From: Telluribacter sp035998675
GTDB lineage: Bacteria > Bacteroidota > Bacteroidia > Cytophagales > Spirosomataceae
DNA: 64,000 nt
Reading direction: 5' to 3'
Assembly: GCF_035998675.1 (NCBI RefSeq)
Contig: NZ_DASYHI010000007.1
Location: 124,001 to 188,000, forward strand
Shown: positions 1-9,284 of the stretch, one piece after another
How positions within the stretch are numbered: the stretch's first letter is position 1
Layout of the letters: each line of letters opens with the position of its first letter
Program-made: the position numbers and the translations under genes
Notes under the pieces: generated by a model
The model's database searches: none
What the model was told of the DNA's origin: nothing
The model's input: only the letters and a program-made list of their open reading frames with translations

Positions 1-1578
1 CCGATACTGCTGAGTTCTGTAATTTTACTACTGGGTATTTTTTATACTTTCACCCGCACTACCTTTATCGGTATTGTTTTGGGTGGAATTGTTTTCCTGC
101 TTTTTAACCAGCGTACTTTCAACTTTTTCTTATTGCTAAAAGTGAAGCGTGTACAAATGCTGCTTGTGATAGTAGCAGTGACAGGTAGTATTTTTGGCTA
201 TACTTATTTTCAGCGCCTCTTGAATTCGGTACAAACTACCAATACGTTAACGGACAGGTTCAGGCTGTGGGGAATTGCGCTGTCTGGAATAAGGGAGCGG
301 CCCCTACTGGGGTGGGGTACCGACAATTTTCCCTATGTATACGAAAAGTATGTAGCCGGTTTTATACCATCGAGTGGTCTGTGGTACGACCGTAGTCATA
401 ATGTTTTCCTCGATTGGTTTATTAACGGAGGCTTACTGTCCGGTATCGCCTACATTGTTATCTGGGCTCTACTCCTGCGCTACATCTGGAAGACAACTTT
501 GACGCAAAAACAAAAAGCTCTGTTAACTTCCTGGTGGTTCATAGCTGTTTTTTACCTCTTATTTAATATTGACTACCTTGCTAATTGGATTTTTCTGTTC
601 CTGATTGCCCTTTTCGTGGTTAATCATTTGCCTGGTCGGGAACAACAATACTTAAAGGAACGATGGAAAATTAAAACGGTATTTTCCTTGTGTATGGTTG
701 GGGGCTTACTGGTATTTTTTCAAAGTTTCCTGCCTACTTCCTACGGCTACTATCTTGCCCGACAATACAGTTTGACGCATAACGCAACGGATAAGTTGGA
801 ATTGACCAGAAAAATGATGCAACTGGAAAGTCCGGTTAATTACAACCTGACCAAATCAGTTGTTGATTATACCTACACAGTCCAGAATAGCGACCTTTCT
901 TCCGATTTTATGGAGGATTACGGCCAAACTGCATCGGCCTTTGTTGAATCGGAAATAGGAAAGCGGCCACCTTCGGTGTACCTTTTATACAAAAAGGCGG
1001 GTTTGGAAGCGGTTCTTTTAAAAAACAAAGATGCTATTAGTACTTATAATGAGCTGCTTAAAATAAATCCTAACTATTCTTTGGCCTATTTACGAATTGG
1101 ATACCTGTACTTTATGGATAGTCAGTTGGAAAACGCCATCAGGTACTTTTCCCAGGCAGAAGCAGTATCACCAGAGATGACGGAGGCCAGCCTCATGAAA
1201 TTAAGGGCTCAATCCCGGTTAAATCCAGACTATGATTTTGAAGTTGAATTGAATAAACTCCCTGGTGAAAAGCTGACTGACTTCGCCTACCTGGTAGGTA
1301 AGCTTTTCAGAGAAACCAATAAATTGCCCGCGTATTATGTCTGGATATGGAAAGGGGGGTACTATTCTGATCAGGCTCCTACGCCGCAGGTACTATTCGA
1401 ATGGGCTACCTGTGCTTATGAAGTAGGTGGTGTCAGCGAGTTAGAACAGGTTTTACTTGTTTATAATACTACTTTTCACTGTTCTCCCCGGTTTTCTGCG
1501 GAGGTACTCGAGCTGGCTAATAAGGGTATTGACCCTTCATCTAAACTACTTGAATACCAGCAGTATTGCGAAGAATAG
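1..1578 (+). CDS. O-antigen ligase/Wzy-like polymerase with C-terminal TPR, 5' partial
   Basis: The frame is open from base 1, so the true start lies outside the window; an in-frame TTG at 79 is internal. The N-terminal part is a run of hydrophobic helices. A Wzy_C-type loop follows: RFRLW, then PLLGWGTDNF, then SHNVFLDWFINGG, the pattern of O-antigen ligases and polymerases that act at the periplasmic face of the inner membrane on undecaprenyl-linked glycans. After another membrane block (about 120-230 residues after the TTG) comes a soluble tail of about 260 residues with TPR-like helices (YNELLKINPNY and AIRYFSQAEAVSP). TPR tails on Wzy_C proteins are common in Bacteroidota. The substrate (O-antigen, capsule or exopolysaccharide) cannot be told from this fragment. 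Confidence 0.85.
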   Translation, partial: PILLSSVILLLGIFYTFTRTTFIGIVLGGIVFLLFNQRTFNFFLLLKVKRVQMLLVIVAVTGSIFGYTYFQRLLNSVQTTNTLTDRFRLWGIALSGIRERPLLGWGTDNFPYVYEKYVAGFIPSSGLWYDRSHNVFLDWFINGGLLSGIAYIVIWALLLRYIWKTTLTQKQKALLTSWWFIAVFYLLFNIDYLANWIFLFLIALFVVNHLPGREQQYLKERWKIKTVFSLCMVGGLLVFFQSFLPTSYGYYLARQYSLTHNATDKLELTRKMMQLESPVNYNLTKSVVDYTYTVQNSDLSSDFMEDYGQTASAFVESEIGKRPPSVYLLYKKAGLEAVLLKNKDAISTYNELLKINPNYSLAYLRIGYLYFMDSQLENAIRYFSQAEAVSPEMTEASLMKLRAQSRLNPDYDFEVELNKLPGEKLTDFAYLVGKLFRETNKLPAYYVWIWKGGYYSDQAPTPQVLFEWATCAYEVGGVSELEQVLLVYNTTFHCSPRFSAEVLELANKGIDPSSKLLEYQQYCEE

Positions 1579-1638
1579 GGTAGGTAGAATTTAAACATGA
1601 ATCCGAAGGCTGATGATTGGATTCTCAATTTACCTACC
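1579..1638. repeat. imperfect inverted repeat after the ligase gene
   Basis: GGTAGGTA at 1579-1586 pairs with TACCTACC at 1631-1638, with further partial pairing inside (GAATCC with GGATTC). It begins right behind the stop codon of the ligase gene. No clear T-tract follows, so this is a possible mRNA-end hairpin, not a textbook terminator. The rest of the gap to 1727 is AT-rich and presumably holds the promoter of the next gene. Confidence 0.4.
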
Positions 1639-1727
1639 GTTGAATAAAATTTTGGCCAGCCCTGTAATTAATTCTAAGATATTACGCTTTCTTGCAGCTT
1701 TATATTTATACCCTCCCCTAAAGTTAC

Positions 1728-3455
1728 ATGCTGAAACATTTCTACCGCGTACTACTAACCTGGTACGCTTGTATCCTGATTAATTCAGGGTCTTCCATGG
1801 CTCAAATTAAACTGGGCGAAGGTATGGGAGTGCCTAATCCTTCCGCAGTACTGGAGTTGGAAAGTACCAATAAGGGTTTTCTGCCGCCCCGCCTGACTAC
1901 TACCCAACGCGACTCCATGCAGGAACCAGCCAATGGCATGGTCATCTATAACACTACCCTTAATTGTCTGCAACTGTACAGTGCCAGTACCTGGACCTGC
2001 CTGGCCAAAACGGAGTCCGCTGGCACCTATCCTCCTCGGTTAACCATTGAAGCGATAGAGGCCTTGCCTTCACCGCAGCGAGGAGACTTAGCCTACGATC
2101 TTACCTTCGATTGCCTTCGGTCATTTAATGGAAGTAAGTGGGTATGTAGTTACAAGGATCCTGAGGATAATAATCCTGAAGAACTTGCCTGGCATGTTGG
2201 TGGTACCGATAGTGACTTTGCAAACAGAATAATTACTGATAAAAATGAAAATGTTTATATCATTGGGAATTTTAAGAACGAAATTTCCTTTGAGGAAACC
2301 AAATTACTTACTGCAAGTGGAGCACAAGGGGTCTTTATTGTAAAGTATAATAGTCTTGGAAAATTAATTTGGGCAAAAAAAGCTGGGGAAGCGGGTATTA
2401 TAGAGGGAAGAAGCCTGGCAGTGGATGAGCAGGGGGGGATTATTTTTACAGGCATTTTTTATGGGAATGCCACTTTCAGTCCTTCAAATATTACATCTGT
2501 CGGATCGGGAGATGTGTTTGTAGGTAAACTTTCTTCCCAAGGCGACTTTGTTTGGGTCACACAGGCAGGAGGTCAAAATACAGATTATGCCTTAGATATT
2601 GCAGTTGACAAACATGGGAACTCCTACATTTGTGGCTATTTTATTGGTCCAACAAAATTTGGTGAAACTAACCTTAATATATATGGTGGTTTGGATATTT
2701 TTGTTGCAAAGATAAATAACGAAGGTACGTTTTTATGGGCAAAAAGTGCAGGTGGGAATTTTGAGGATATAGCGAAAAGTATTACTGTAGATAGTAATGG
2801 CAATGTCTATTTGACAGGAAGTTTTTCAGATTCGGCTAGATTCGGGAGTTCAACCCTTTTAAGTAAAGGCTCAAAGGATATATTTATTTGTAAATATTCT
2901 ACCGAAGGAAATGTGAATTGGGTAAAAGCAGCTGGTGGTAATAGTGTGGAAGGCGGAAATGGTATAACATTAGACATTAATGGGGATATCTATATAACAG
3001 GACAGTTTTACGAAACAATTTCTTTTGAATCCAATTTTTTAACATCCCAGGGTTTGGGAGATATTTTTATAGCTAAATACAATTTAAATGGAAATCTTTT
3101 GTGGGCCCAGCAGACGGGAGGCAATGGATTTGACTTTGCAAACAGTATAGTTGCTGGAACGAATGGAAGGATCTATATTGCTGGGTATTTTACGGGTGCT
3201 ACCACAATTGGTAAAACCAGCTTAGTATCTGAGGGAGAAAGAGATGTACTTGTTTGTAGTTTTTCAACTAATGGTAATCCCATTTGGGCGAAAAAAGCAG
3301 GGGGGGTATTTCTGGAAGAAGCTGTCGCCATAACTATTAGTATAGGAGGGAATATTTACACTGCAGGTTATTTTTATAGTAGCACCACCTTTGGTAATAC
3401 AGTCTTTAATTCCTTTGGGGCAAGTGACTTTTTCATTAGTAGGTATAAAGATTAA
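1728..3455 (+). CDS. Secreted seven-repeat beta-propeller (SBBP-like) surface protein
   Basis: 575 residues. A signal peptide ends near SMAQ (residue 26). Residues about 27-145 hold two copies of a Bacteroidota surface-protein motif (PSAVLELESTNKGFLPPRL, then GMVIYNTTLNCLQLYSASTW; repeated more weakly as GDLAYDLTFDCLRSFNGSKW). From about residue 153 there are seven repeats of roughly 60 residues, each starting W-x3-(A/V/T)GG or similar and carrying NGNVYLTGSF-like and DIFIAKYN-like strands, which suggests one seven-bladed propeller. No catalytic motif is seen. The propeller half is clearly more AT-rich and nearly lacks the GTAC word that is frequent elsewhere, which suggests a transferred or shuffled module. 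A binding or adhesion role is inference. Confidence 0.8.
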   Translation: MLKHFYRVLLTWYACILINSGSSMAQIKLGEGMGVPNPSAVLELESTNKGFLPPRLTTTQRDSMQEPANGMVIYNTTLNCLQLYSASTWTCLAKTESAGTYPPRLTIEAIEALPSPQRGDLAYDLTFDCLRSFNGSKWVCSYKDPEDNNPEELAWHVGGTDSDFANRIITDKNENVYIIGNFKNEISFEETKLLTASGAQGVFIVKYNSLGKLIWAKKAGEAGIIEGRSLAVDEQGGIIFTGIFYGNATFSPSNITSVGSGDVFVGKLSSQGDFVWVTQAGGQNTDYALDIAVDKHGNSYICGYFIGPTKFGETNLNIYGGLDIFVAKINNEGTFLWAKSAGGNFEDIAKSITVDSNGNVYLTGSFSDSARFGSSTLLSKGSKDIFICKYSTEGNVNWVKAAGGNSVEGGNGITLDINGDIYITGQFYETISFESNFLTSQGLGDIFIAKYNLNGNLLWAQQTGGNGFDFANSIVAGTNGRIYIAGYFTGATTIGKTSLVSEGERDVLVCSFSTNGNPIWAKKAGGVFLEEAVAITISIGGNIYTAGYFYSSTTFGNTVFNSFGASDFFISRYKD

Positions 3456-3456
3456 A

Positions 3457-3487
3457 AAAAACTCCCGCATAATTTGCGGGAGTTTTT
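3457..3487. terminator. Bidirectional terminator shared by propeller gene and tmRNA
   Basis: A 13-bp perfect stem, AAAAACTCCCGCA (3457-3469) with TGCGGGAGTTTTT (3475-3487), with loop TAATT. A U-tract results on both strands. It sits 1 nt after the stop codon of the upstream + gene and directly at the 3' end of the minus-strand tmRNA. Confidence 0.9.
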
Positions 3488-3860
3488 GTGGAGATGGAGG
3501 GATTCGAACCCTCGTCCAGAACAGGCAAACCCTGCGCTTTCTACATGCTTATCCGTGATTGGATTGTCGGGCTCGGACAGGGTTCACGGCGGACCTTCGT
3601 CAAAGCCTTAGGTACTTGGGTCTCGTCGGTTTTCCGTACCACTATACCGACCAGCACTGCATTTCGACGCCCCTTATTCCGTTCGGCAATGCGTGGACCG
3701 GAGGGACGATGGCATTCGTCTAATCTATCAGATTAGGCGGCCATAGCGTATGAAGCTTCGCCTATTATTGTTTGAAAGGCATTGATTAACGGGAGGTACC
3801 CTCAACTCCCGACATGCTTACACACAGACCTTGAACCCGCTGTCAAAACCAGTCACCCCC
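3488..3860 (-). ncRNA. ssrA: tmRNA (transfer-messenger RNA)
   Basis: One-piece tmRNA, about 372 nt, read on the minus strand. The 5' end reads GGGGGTGACTGG (at 3860) and the 3' end CATCTCC-A (at 3489); these form a 7-bp acceptor stem with two G-U pairs. The T-arm GGGTTCGAATCCC lies near 3500-3512. The tag frame is at 3762-3733: GGC GAA GCT TCA TAC GCT ATG GCC GCC TAA, giving GEASYAMAA, close to other Bacteroidota tags that end in YAMAA or YALAA. Only the discriminator A and one C of the tail are encoded, so the CCA must be completed by nucleotidyltransferase. Role: rescue of stalled ribosomes with SmpB and tagging of the product for proteolysis. Transcription ends at the adjoining hairpin 3457-3487. 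Confidence 0.95.
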
Positions 3861-3908
3861 GTTTTGAGAAGCAATCAGCGGTAGCAGGTCAACACTACCG
3901 CCGGGTTG

Positions 3909-3916
3909 CAAATATA
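3909..3916 (-). promoter_or_regulatory. -7 box upstream of tmRNA
   Basis: On the minus strand this reads TATATTTG, an exact match to the Bacteroidota -7 consensus TAnnTTTG, about 49 nt upstream of the mature 5' end. That would leave a short leader to be removed by RNase P. A matching -33 TTTG at the usual spacing is not clear. Confidence 0.5.
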
Positions 3917-3974
3917 CTACAATTTGCGCAGTCCGATGGTTCCGGATAGTATTCTATTTTTCCGGGTTTTCCAA

Positions 3975-6311
3975 TTAAAATTCCCAGCGATAGCTTAGTA
4001 CCGGAATTAGCCCTAATTGGTACTGCTGTACTACCTGCTGCTGCCAGATGTCGTAGTAGCGGAAGCCTTCGTTCTGAGTGTTGGAGGCGTTCTGAATATC
4101 AAGCGCCAGGGTACGGCTGTACTTTTCCTTATTCTTTTTCCAGTAAATACGCAGGTCCGGCCGGAAGTAGTCTTTCAGTTTTACGGTAAAGGCATTGTTT
4201 ACCTCGTATACGGTCGTGCGCTCGCCACGGGAAGATTCGAGATTTATGGGGGTATCCCGGAAGCCACCATACCACAGGATACGGGTGTTGATTCCCCACA
4301 AGCCGTTGCCGTTCGTTTTGAACTCCCTGCCCCCGGTAAAGCTGAACGTATGATTGCCGTTGAAGCGGGTATTGCGCCGAATGCCGTCCCCACCTACATA
4401 GGTAGCGTTGTACAGGGAGCCCGAAACCTGCAGGTACCACGCTTCATTCAGAAACTTCTGGTACGATACTTCCAGGCCCACATTGCGGCCGGTTCCCGCA
4501 TTCTTCAACTCCTGATCAACGTAGGTTTCTATCAGATTCAGGGTGGAGAAACTGGGCAGCACCCGGAAACTGACCGCCGGAGAAAGCGTTACCACGGGTA
4601 CATCGTACAATTCCTGCCAATAGGCTTCTATTTTGAGGTTGCTGTTCTGGCTGAAATTATACTGATAACCCGCCACCAGATGGTGCGCTTTGGTCAATTC
4701 CAGAAATCGGTTGGGGCGTTCGTACCGCTGGGTATTACTATTCTTGATGGCCAGGTACACCTGGGGTTGCTGCAACTGACTATGTAACCCATAGGAAAGA
4801 CTAAATACCTGACGTGGGCTGGCCTGCCATTGTAGTGAAGCCCGGGGTTCCAGCGATTGGGTCTGGTTGTAGGTATAGTTGAGGTAATGCAATCCCAGGT
4901 CAGAGGTGAGGTTAGGAGTGAGGTTCCAGCGCCAGGAGAGGTAGGGCTGCACTATAAGTCCCTGCAATTGTCCTTCGGCCAGTACCCGTCCCGCCGACAA
5001 CAGGGCATCATCCTGGTAGGTCAGGAACAGGCCGGATTTTACCAGATTCCGTTCATTGAGCCGGTGGGATAGGGCGGTACTGAAAGAAAGCCTGGTTTTG
5101 TCAATCCTATCCCTTTCAACCAGAAACCGGTCGGCCGGGTTGGTTATGGAGTGAACGTACCCCTCGCGGCGGCTGCTGAGTGCCGAGGTTACGGCCACGG
5201 TGCGGAGGCCGGTACGGGGCCCGAGGGACAGGGTATGGGTCATACCCAAAGCACCCATTTTATTGGTGTAGTCAATATCAAATCCATCTTTCTGTACCAC
5301 CCACAGGGCCGTATCGGGTTGGGATTTGAACGTATTACTACTGATACCCCCAATCCCGAAGATGGTAAATTCACCGGTTTTTCTGGTGGGAAGGGTTATA
5401 TTAAATGAAAGGTCCTGGTAGCGGATATCTTCACCCCCAAAGTCAACACCCATGGCGCCCAGCAAGCCGGTGAAAGAATAGCGGTAGTTGGCCAGGTAGG
5501 AGGCCTTTGATTTTTTGGAAAACGGACCTTCGGCCGCCAGGTCAAACCCGATTAATCCGGCCTGGGCGGTAAACTCTTTTTTTTCGTTGTTTCCGTTACG
5601 AAGCTTCATGTCCAGTACTCCCGACAGGGCATTGCCGTATTCGGCGGGAAAGGCACCGGATAAAAAATAGGAAGTACCTAAAAGCTGGGTACTCAGGATA
5701 TTCACGCCCCCGGCCGTCTGGGTGGGGCGGTCACTGAAAGTACCAGCGTTGGTCAGGTGGTTAGGATTAACAATCTCTACGCCTTCCAGCCGCCACTGCA
5801 TTCCATTGGGAGAATTTCCCCGGACTACCAGCCCATTGGCCTGGTCGTTGGAAACGGCTACGCCCGGAAAAGAAGTAGTAACCCGGGCCGGATCAAGATA
5901 GGTGGCGGCGTAACGGAGGGTTTGCTCCATGGTTATGGGCTGAATACTATTCACGGCCACCGGGCGGGTGGTGCGCACGGTAGCTTCCTGCAACTGGGTG
6001 CTGGAAGGGCTTAGTTCTATTTCAAGTACCTGCTCTTTTCCTGACTCAACCAGAATCTCGGAGATAGTGAGTGTTTGGTACCCCAGGTAGGAAACCTGAA
6101 TGCTGTAACGCCCAACGGCCAGGTTATCGAACCGGAACTGCCCCTGTGGGTTAGAGGTAGTACCGGTACCCGAGGGGCGGAGTAGGATGGTGGCGTTGGT
6201 TAGGGGCTGGTGGCTTTCGGCATCGGTAATCTGCCCCCTTAGGGTAGAGGTAACCGATTGAGCCCAGGCGCAGGAGGTACTTAAAAAAATTAACAGTAAA
6301 AGGCGGTACAT
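3975..6311 (-). CDS. TonB-dependent outer-membrane receptor
   Basis: 778 residues with a signal peptide (cleavage near CAWAQ, residue 18). Residues about 20-105 form a carboxypeptidase-regulatory-like domain (LRGQITDAESHQPLTNATI, then FRFDNLAVGRYSIQVSYLGY), typical of Bacteroidota receptors. A plug domain follows (GVAVSNDQANGLVVRGNSPN, then WRLEGVEI) and then a 22-strand-type barrel ending in the outer-membrane signature YRWEF. There is no SusD partner, so it is not a SusCD pair. It is the last gene of the ABC-hlyD-tolC row, 84 bp after tolC, so it is probably co-transcribed with the exporter. The ligand is unknown. Confidence 0.88.
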   Translation of the reverse strand: MYRLLLLIFLSTSCAWAQSVTSTLRGQITDAESHQPLTNATILLRPSGTGTTSNPQGQFRFDNLAVGRYSIQVSYLGYQTLTISEILVESGKEQVLEIELSPSSTQLQEATVRTTRPVAVNSIQPITMEQTLRYAATYLDPARVTTSFPGVAVSNDQANGLVVRGNSPNGMQWRLEGVEIVNPNHLTNAGTFSDRPTQTAGGVNILSTQLLGTSYFLSGAFPAEYGNALSGVLDMKLRNGNNEKKEFTAQAGLIGFDLAAEGPFSKKSKASYLANYRYSFTGLLGAMGVDFGGEDIRYQDLSFNITLPTRKTGEFTIFGIGGISSNTFKSQPDTALWVVQKDGFDIDYTNKMGALGMTHTLSLGPRTGLRTVAVTSALSSRREGYVHSITNPADRFLVERDRIDKTRLSFSTALSHRLNERNLVKSGLFLTYQDDALLSAGRVLAEGQLQGLIVQPYLSWRWNLTPNLTSDLGLHYLNYTYNQTQSLEPRASLQWQASPRQVFSLSYGLHSQLQQPQVYLAIKNSNTQRYERPNRFLELTKAHHLVAGYQYNFSQNSNLKIEAYWQELYDVPVVTLSPAVSFRVLPSFSTLNLIETYVDQELKNAGTGRNVGLEVSYQKFLNEAWYLQVSGSLYNATYVGGDGIRRNTRFNGNHTFSFTGGREFKTNGNGLWGINTRILWYGGFRDTPINLESSRGERTTVYEVNNAFTVKLKDYFRPDLRIYWKKNKEKYSRTLALDIQNASNTQNEGFRYYDIWQQQVVQQYQLGLIPVLSYRWEF

Positions 6312-6395
6312 TTTTACGAATAGCTTAGATAGAAAGGCAAGGTTGCGGGTTTACCCCGCAACGAAGGTAAGACTATTCCTAAAATTGCAGAAAAC

Positions 6396-7826
6396 TTACT
6401 GCTGCCAATCGGCCATTCCGGCGGCAAAGAGCAGGGTGGCCAGCGACTTTTCGTATTTGGTTACCAGCGATTCTATTTTTACCCGTAGTTCGTTGAGCTT
6501 GGCTTCCCGGGCATTGACCAGAAACAACGAGCTTTCGCCCAGGTTATATTTTCTGATTTCCCCACTGACCAGGAGCTGCTGATTCTCGACCGCTCTGCGC
6601 TGTACCTGAATCTGATTTTCCAGCAGTTTTACCTCATTATAGGAAATAGTAATTTCATTACTTACTTCCCGCTGGGCCTGGGTAAAATCCAGATCATTTT
6701 GCAACTGTTTTATCCGAATCTGCTGCAGCTTGCCCCGCTCCTTACGGAACAACAGGGGAAAGTACAGGTCAATTCCCAGCTTGTAGTTGTCATCCAGGTA
6801 AGGCAACCCGGACTTGGTTTCGCTGCCGTTAAACGACAAGCCCCGGTACAGGGTGGAAGCGTTCAGGTTTATGGCAGGCCTCAGCATTTCCCGTCCCAGC
6901 CGCTCGTCTATCCGGAGTTGTTGTCTTTTTATGTCAAATTTTATCAGGTCAGGGTGACGCTGACGGGCCAATTGTACCAGCTCATTGAGGGTACTTTCGT
7001 CAAGTATTCGGCCCATCGATTGCTGCGGGATGGCATCTTCGGGTAATTCCAGGGGAACCAGGCCCCGGCCCCACAGGTGATTGGATACTACCAGCCGGGC
7101 ATTCTGCAGATCCATAGCTGCCTGGGTGAGCTGCACTTCACGGTCCTGTAAGGTAACCAGGGCCTCGGTGGTGTCAATGGCCGGAATATCACCAATACTG
7201 GCCCGTTGCCGGATAGCATTGAAACGGGTATCGGCCAGTTGGTAAAAATCCTGAATAAGCTGAAACTGCTGGTAGGCAAAGTACCAGTTCCAGTAGTCTT
7301 TGGCGGCGGTCAGGATAATTTTGTTCACCGCTTTTACCCGGTCCGCATCGGCGATATTCTGAAACAGGGTGGCCTGCCGGAGGGTGGCCCGACGACTATC
7401 AATGAGCAGCCCCTGCCCCAGAGGAACCGTAAGCCCCAGGTACGTTATTCCTTCCGGCCCTGTCCGGATGTCGTCGCTGAGGGTTACCCCTACGTTACGG
7501 TCGTAGCCTACTTTGAGATCGGCACCGCCCAGCCAAACCGGCACTTTCAGGAAAAAATCACTGCGGTTGAAGTACTCTAGATCCTTATAAACCTTCCGGT
7601 CGAAGGTACCCTGAATGGAAGGATCCAGGCCTCCGCGAGCGATAAGCAGGTCCCGACGCGCACTCTCAATGATCAGGTCACTTTGCTGTACTACGGGGTG
7701 GAAATCAATAACCTGTTGGTGAAATTCGCGGTAGGTAAACACCCGGGAGTCAGCGGGAGTCTGAGCCTGGCCTATTTTTCCAAATAGTAGTACTACTACC
7801 CAAAGCAGTTGTCTATATCTGAACAT
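6396..7826 (-). CDS. TolC family outer-membrane channel
   Basis: 476 residues with a signal peptide ending near GQAQ (residue 22). Two long alpha-helical hairpin regions (about 140-245 and 340-450) with heptad-like hydrophobics match the OEP/TolC repeat; examples are LIQDFYQLADTRFNAIRQRA and SGEIRKYNLGESSLFLVNA, the latter being the usual xxGxxSxxxVxxA element of TolC proteins. It would form the outer-membrane duct for the ABC/HlyD pair just upstream; the gap to hlyD is 54 bp. TolC proteins of this kind serve type I secretion or efflux. Confidence 0.88.
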   Translation of the reverse strand: MFRYRQLLWVVVLLFGKIGQAQTPADSRVFTYREFHQQVIDFHPVVQQSDLIIESARRDLLIARGGLDPSIQGTFDRKVYKDLEYFNRSDFFLKVPVWLGGADLKVGYDRNVGVTLSDDIRTGPEGITYLGLTVPLGQGLLIDSRRATLRQATLFQNIADADRVKAVNKIILTAAKDYWNWYFAYQQFQLIQDFYQLADTRFNAIRQRASIGDIPAIDTTEALVTLQDREVQLTQAAMDLQNARLVVSNHLWGRGLVPLELPEDAIPQQSMGRILDESTLNELVQLARQRHPDLIKFDIKRQQLRIDERLGREMLRPAINLNASTLYRGLSFNGSETKSGLPYLDDNYKLGIDLYFPLLFRKERGKLQQIRIKQLQNDLDFTQAQREVSNEITISYNEVKLLENQIQVQRRAVENQQLLVSGEIRKYNLGESSLFLVNAREAKLNELRVKIESLVTKYEKSLATLLFAAGMADWQQ

Positions 7827-7880
7827 AGCTATTCGTCTATTTTATTGAGCCGGGCCGACCAAGGCCGACCTGTTGAATTG

Positions 7881-9248
7881 TTATTTCTTGCCTTCCTCCT
7901 GGGGGGGCGCACTGATCTTATCCAGCTGTTTCTGGTTCAAATCCGGCGGGAAACCGTTCAGCTGTCGCCATAATTCGTACCATACGGGTACATTATTGAG
8001 CATTACCCAGCCGTATACACCCGACCCGATCCGGATTACCTCGGGCCAGTCTTCCCCTGTTTTCGGGCGAACCAGCATGCGGTACTGACCGGTGGGGCTA
8101 CTTACCTGGTCAACTACCTCCACAATTCCACCAAAGGTACCAATGGAAGCATTGGGCCACCCGGCAAACTGCAGGGCGGGCCACCCGTCAAATTCCAGCC
8201 GTACCTCCCGACCTATGGTGACCAGTGGTACATCGGTTGCCCGGATATACAATTCAACCGCACGTTCGGGATTATGGGGTTGCAGAGTAGCTATGGTTTC
8301 GCCTTCTTTGATATTCTCCCCAATTCCCGCTTTCATGGTTCTGACCACATAGCCCCGTTGCGGCGCTCTTACCACGTACCGGTCCTGCCGCTCTTCAATG
8401 CTGGAGAATTTGTTGTTTAACTTCGAAAGTTCCGACTGGGCCTCGGCCAGGCTGGAAACCGCGGAGCTACGTTCTGATATGGCCTTGGAAATCTTGTCCT
8501 GGTACTCGGCCTGTAAGGATCCCAGCTCAAGGCGAGCATTAATAAGTTCCTGCCTCGAAATGGCGAGTTTATTTTCCTGAGAAATAACCTTGGCCTGGTC
8601 TTCCTGCAACTTAAGCCGTCGGGTTTCCAGGTCAGTCAGGGAAAACAAACCGTCGCGGTAACCCAGTTCATACCGTTCGAGGCGGGACTGAGCTATCTGG
8701 AAATTGGTACGCTGGGCCACCAGGTCGGTGCTGTCGCTGGCTACCTTCAACCGGCCCTGGTCTACTTTATTACGGGCTTTCTGAAGGCTGAGCTGAAGGC
8801 CCGACCGCAGCGCCTCTATCTGCTGATCCTGGGCCTCGAGTTTGGCTTCGTAGCCGGATATCCCCGCTCCTTTGGCGACAATTTGTTCCTGCGTGCGAGC
8901 CAGTACCTGCGGATCGAGGTACTCGTCCTTTACTTCCGACAGCATCAGTAGGGTATCCCCGGCCTGCACCAGATCACCTTCGTTAACAAACCATTGTTCA
9001 ATTCGTCCGGGAATAGCGTTCTGGATATTCTGCGGACGATCGGTCGGACTAAAAGCTGTTACGCTGCCGGTACCCCGGATGTTCTGCTGCCAGGGCAGAA
9101 ACAGGGTGACCAGCAAAATGATACAAATGATGAGCATCATTCTTGCAAACCGCTTACCGGTGCGGGGGGTACTTAGGGTACTTAGGGCCTGTAAATTGTA
9201 TTTTTGTACTACTTCATCGTTAACCCGATGACGAGATATATTAAGCAT
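7881..9248 (-). CDS. HlyD family periplasmic adaptor (membrane fusion protein)
   Basis: 455 residues. A cytoplasmic N-terminus of about 35 residues, one transmembrane helix (about 36-53), the first half of a biotinyl/lipoyl hairpin (IPGRIEQWFVNEGDLVQAGD, residues 79-98), a long coiled-coil section (about 120-300), then the second lipoyl half (VRAPQRGYVVRTMKAGIGEN) and a beta-barrel domain. This is the layout of type I secretion adaptors. It lies between the ABC gene (36 bp upstream) and tolC (54 bp downstream), which supports a tripartite machine. Confidence 0.88.
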   Translation of the reverse strand: MLNISRHRVNDEVVQKYNLQALSTLSTPRTGKRFARMMLIICIILLVTLFLPWQQNIRGTGSVTAFSPTDRPQNIQNAIPGRIEQWFVNEGDLVQAGDTLLMLSEVKDEYLDPQVLARTQEQIVAKGAGISGYEAKLEAQDQQIEALRSGLQLSLQKARNKVDQGRLKVASDSTDLVAQRTNFQIAQSRLERYELGYRDGLFSLTDLETRRLKLQEDQAKVISQENKLAISRQELINARLELGSLQAEYQDKISKAISERSSAVSSLAEAQSELSKLNNKFSSIEERQDRYVVRAPQRGYVVRTMKAGIGENIKEGETIATLQPHNPERAVELYIRATDVPLVTIGREVRLEFDGWPALQFAGWPNASIGTFGGIVEVVDQVSSPTGQYRMLVRPKTGEDWPEVIRIGSGVYGWVMLNNVPVWYELWRQLNGFPPDLNQKQLDKISAPPQEEGKK

Positions 9249-9284
9249 AGTGGTTCTGGTTATGGACTAACAGCGCCCTCCTGA

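Noticed and set aside
3488..3736. 82-residue open frame on the + strand with a plausible ATG.
   Set aside because: It is wholly antisense to the tmRNA gene, which explains the conserved bases there; the protein has no family likeness.
4017..4787. 256-residue open frame on the + strand.
   Set aside because: It is antisense to the TonB-dependent receptor; composition is that of a complement strand and no motif is seen.
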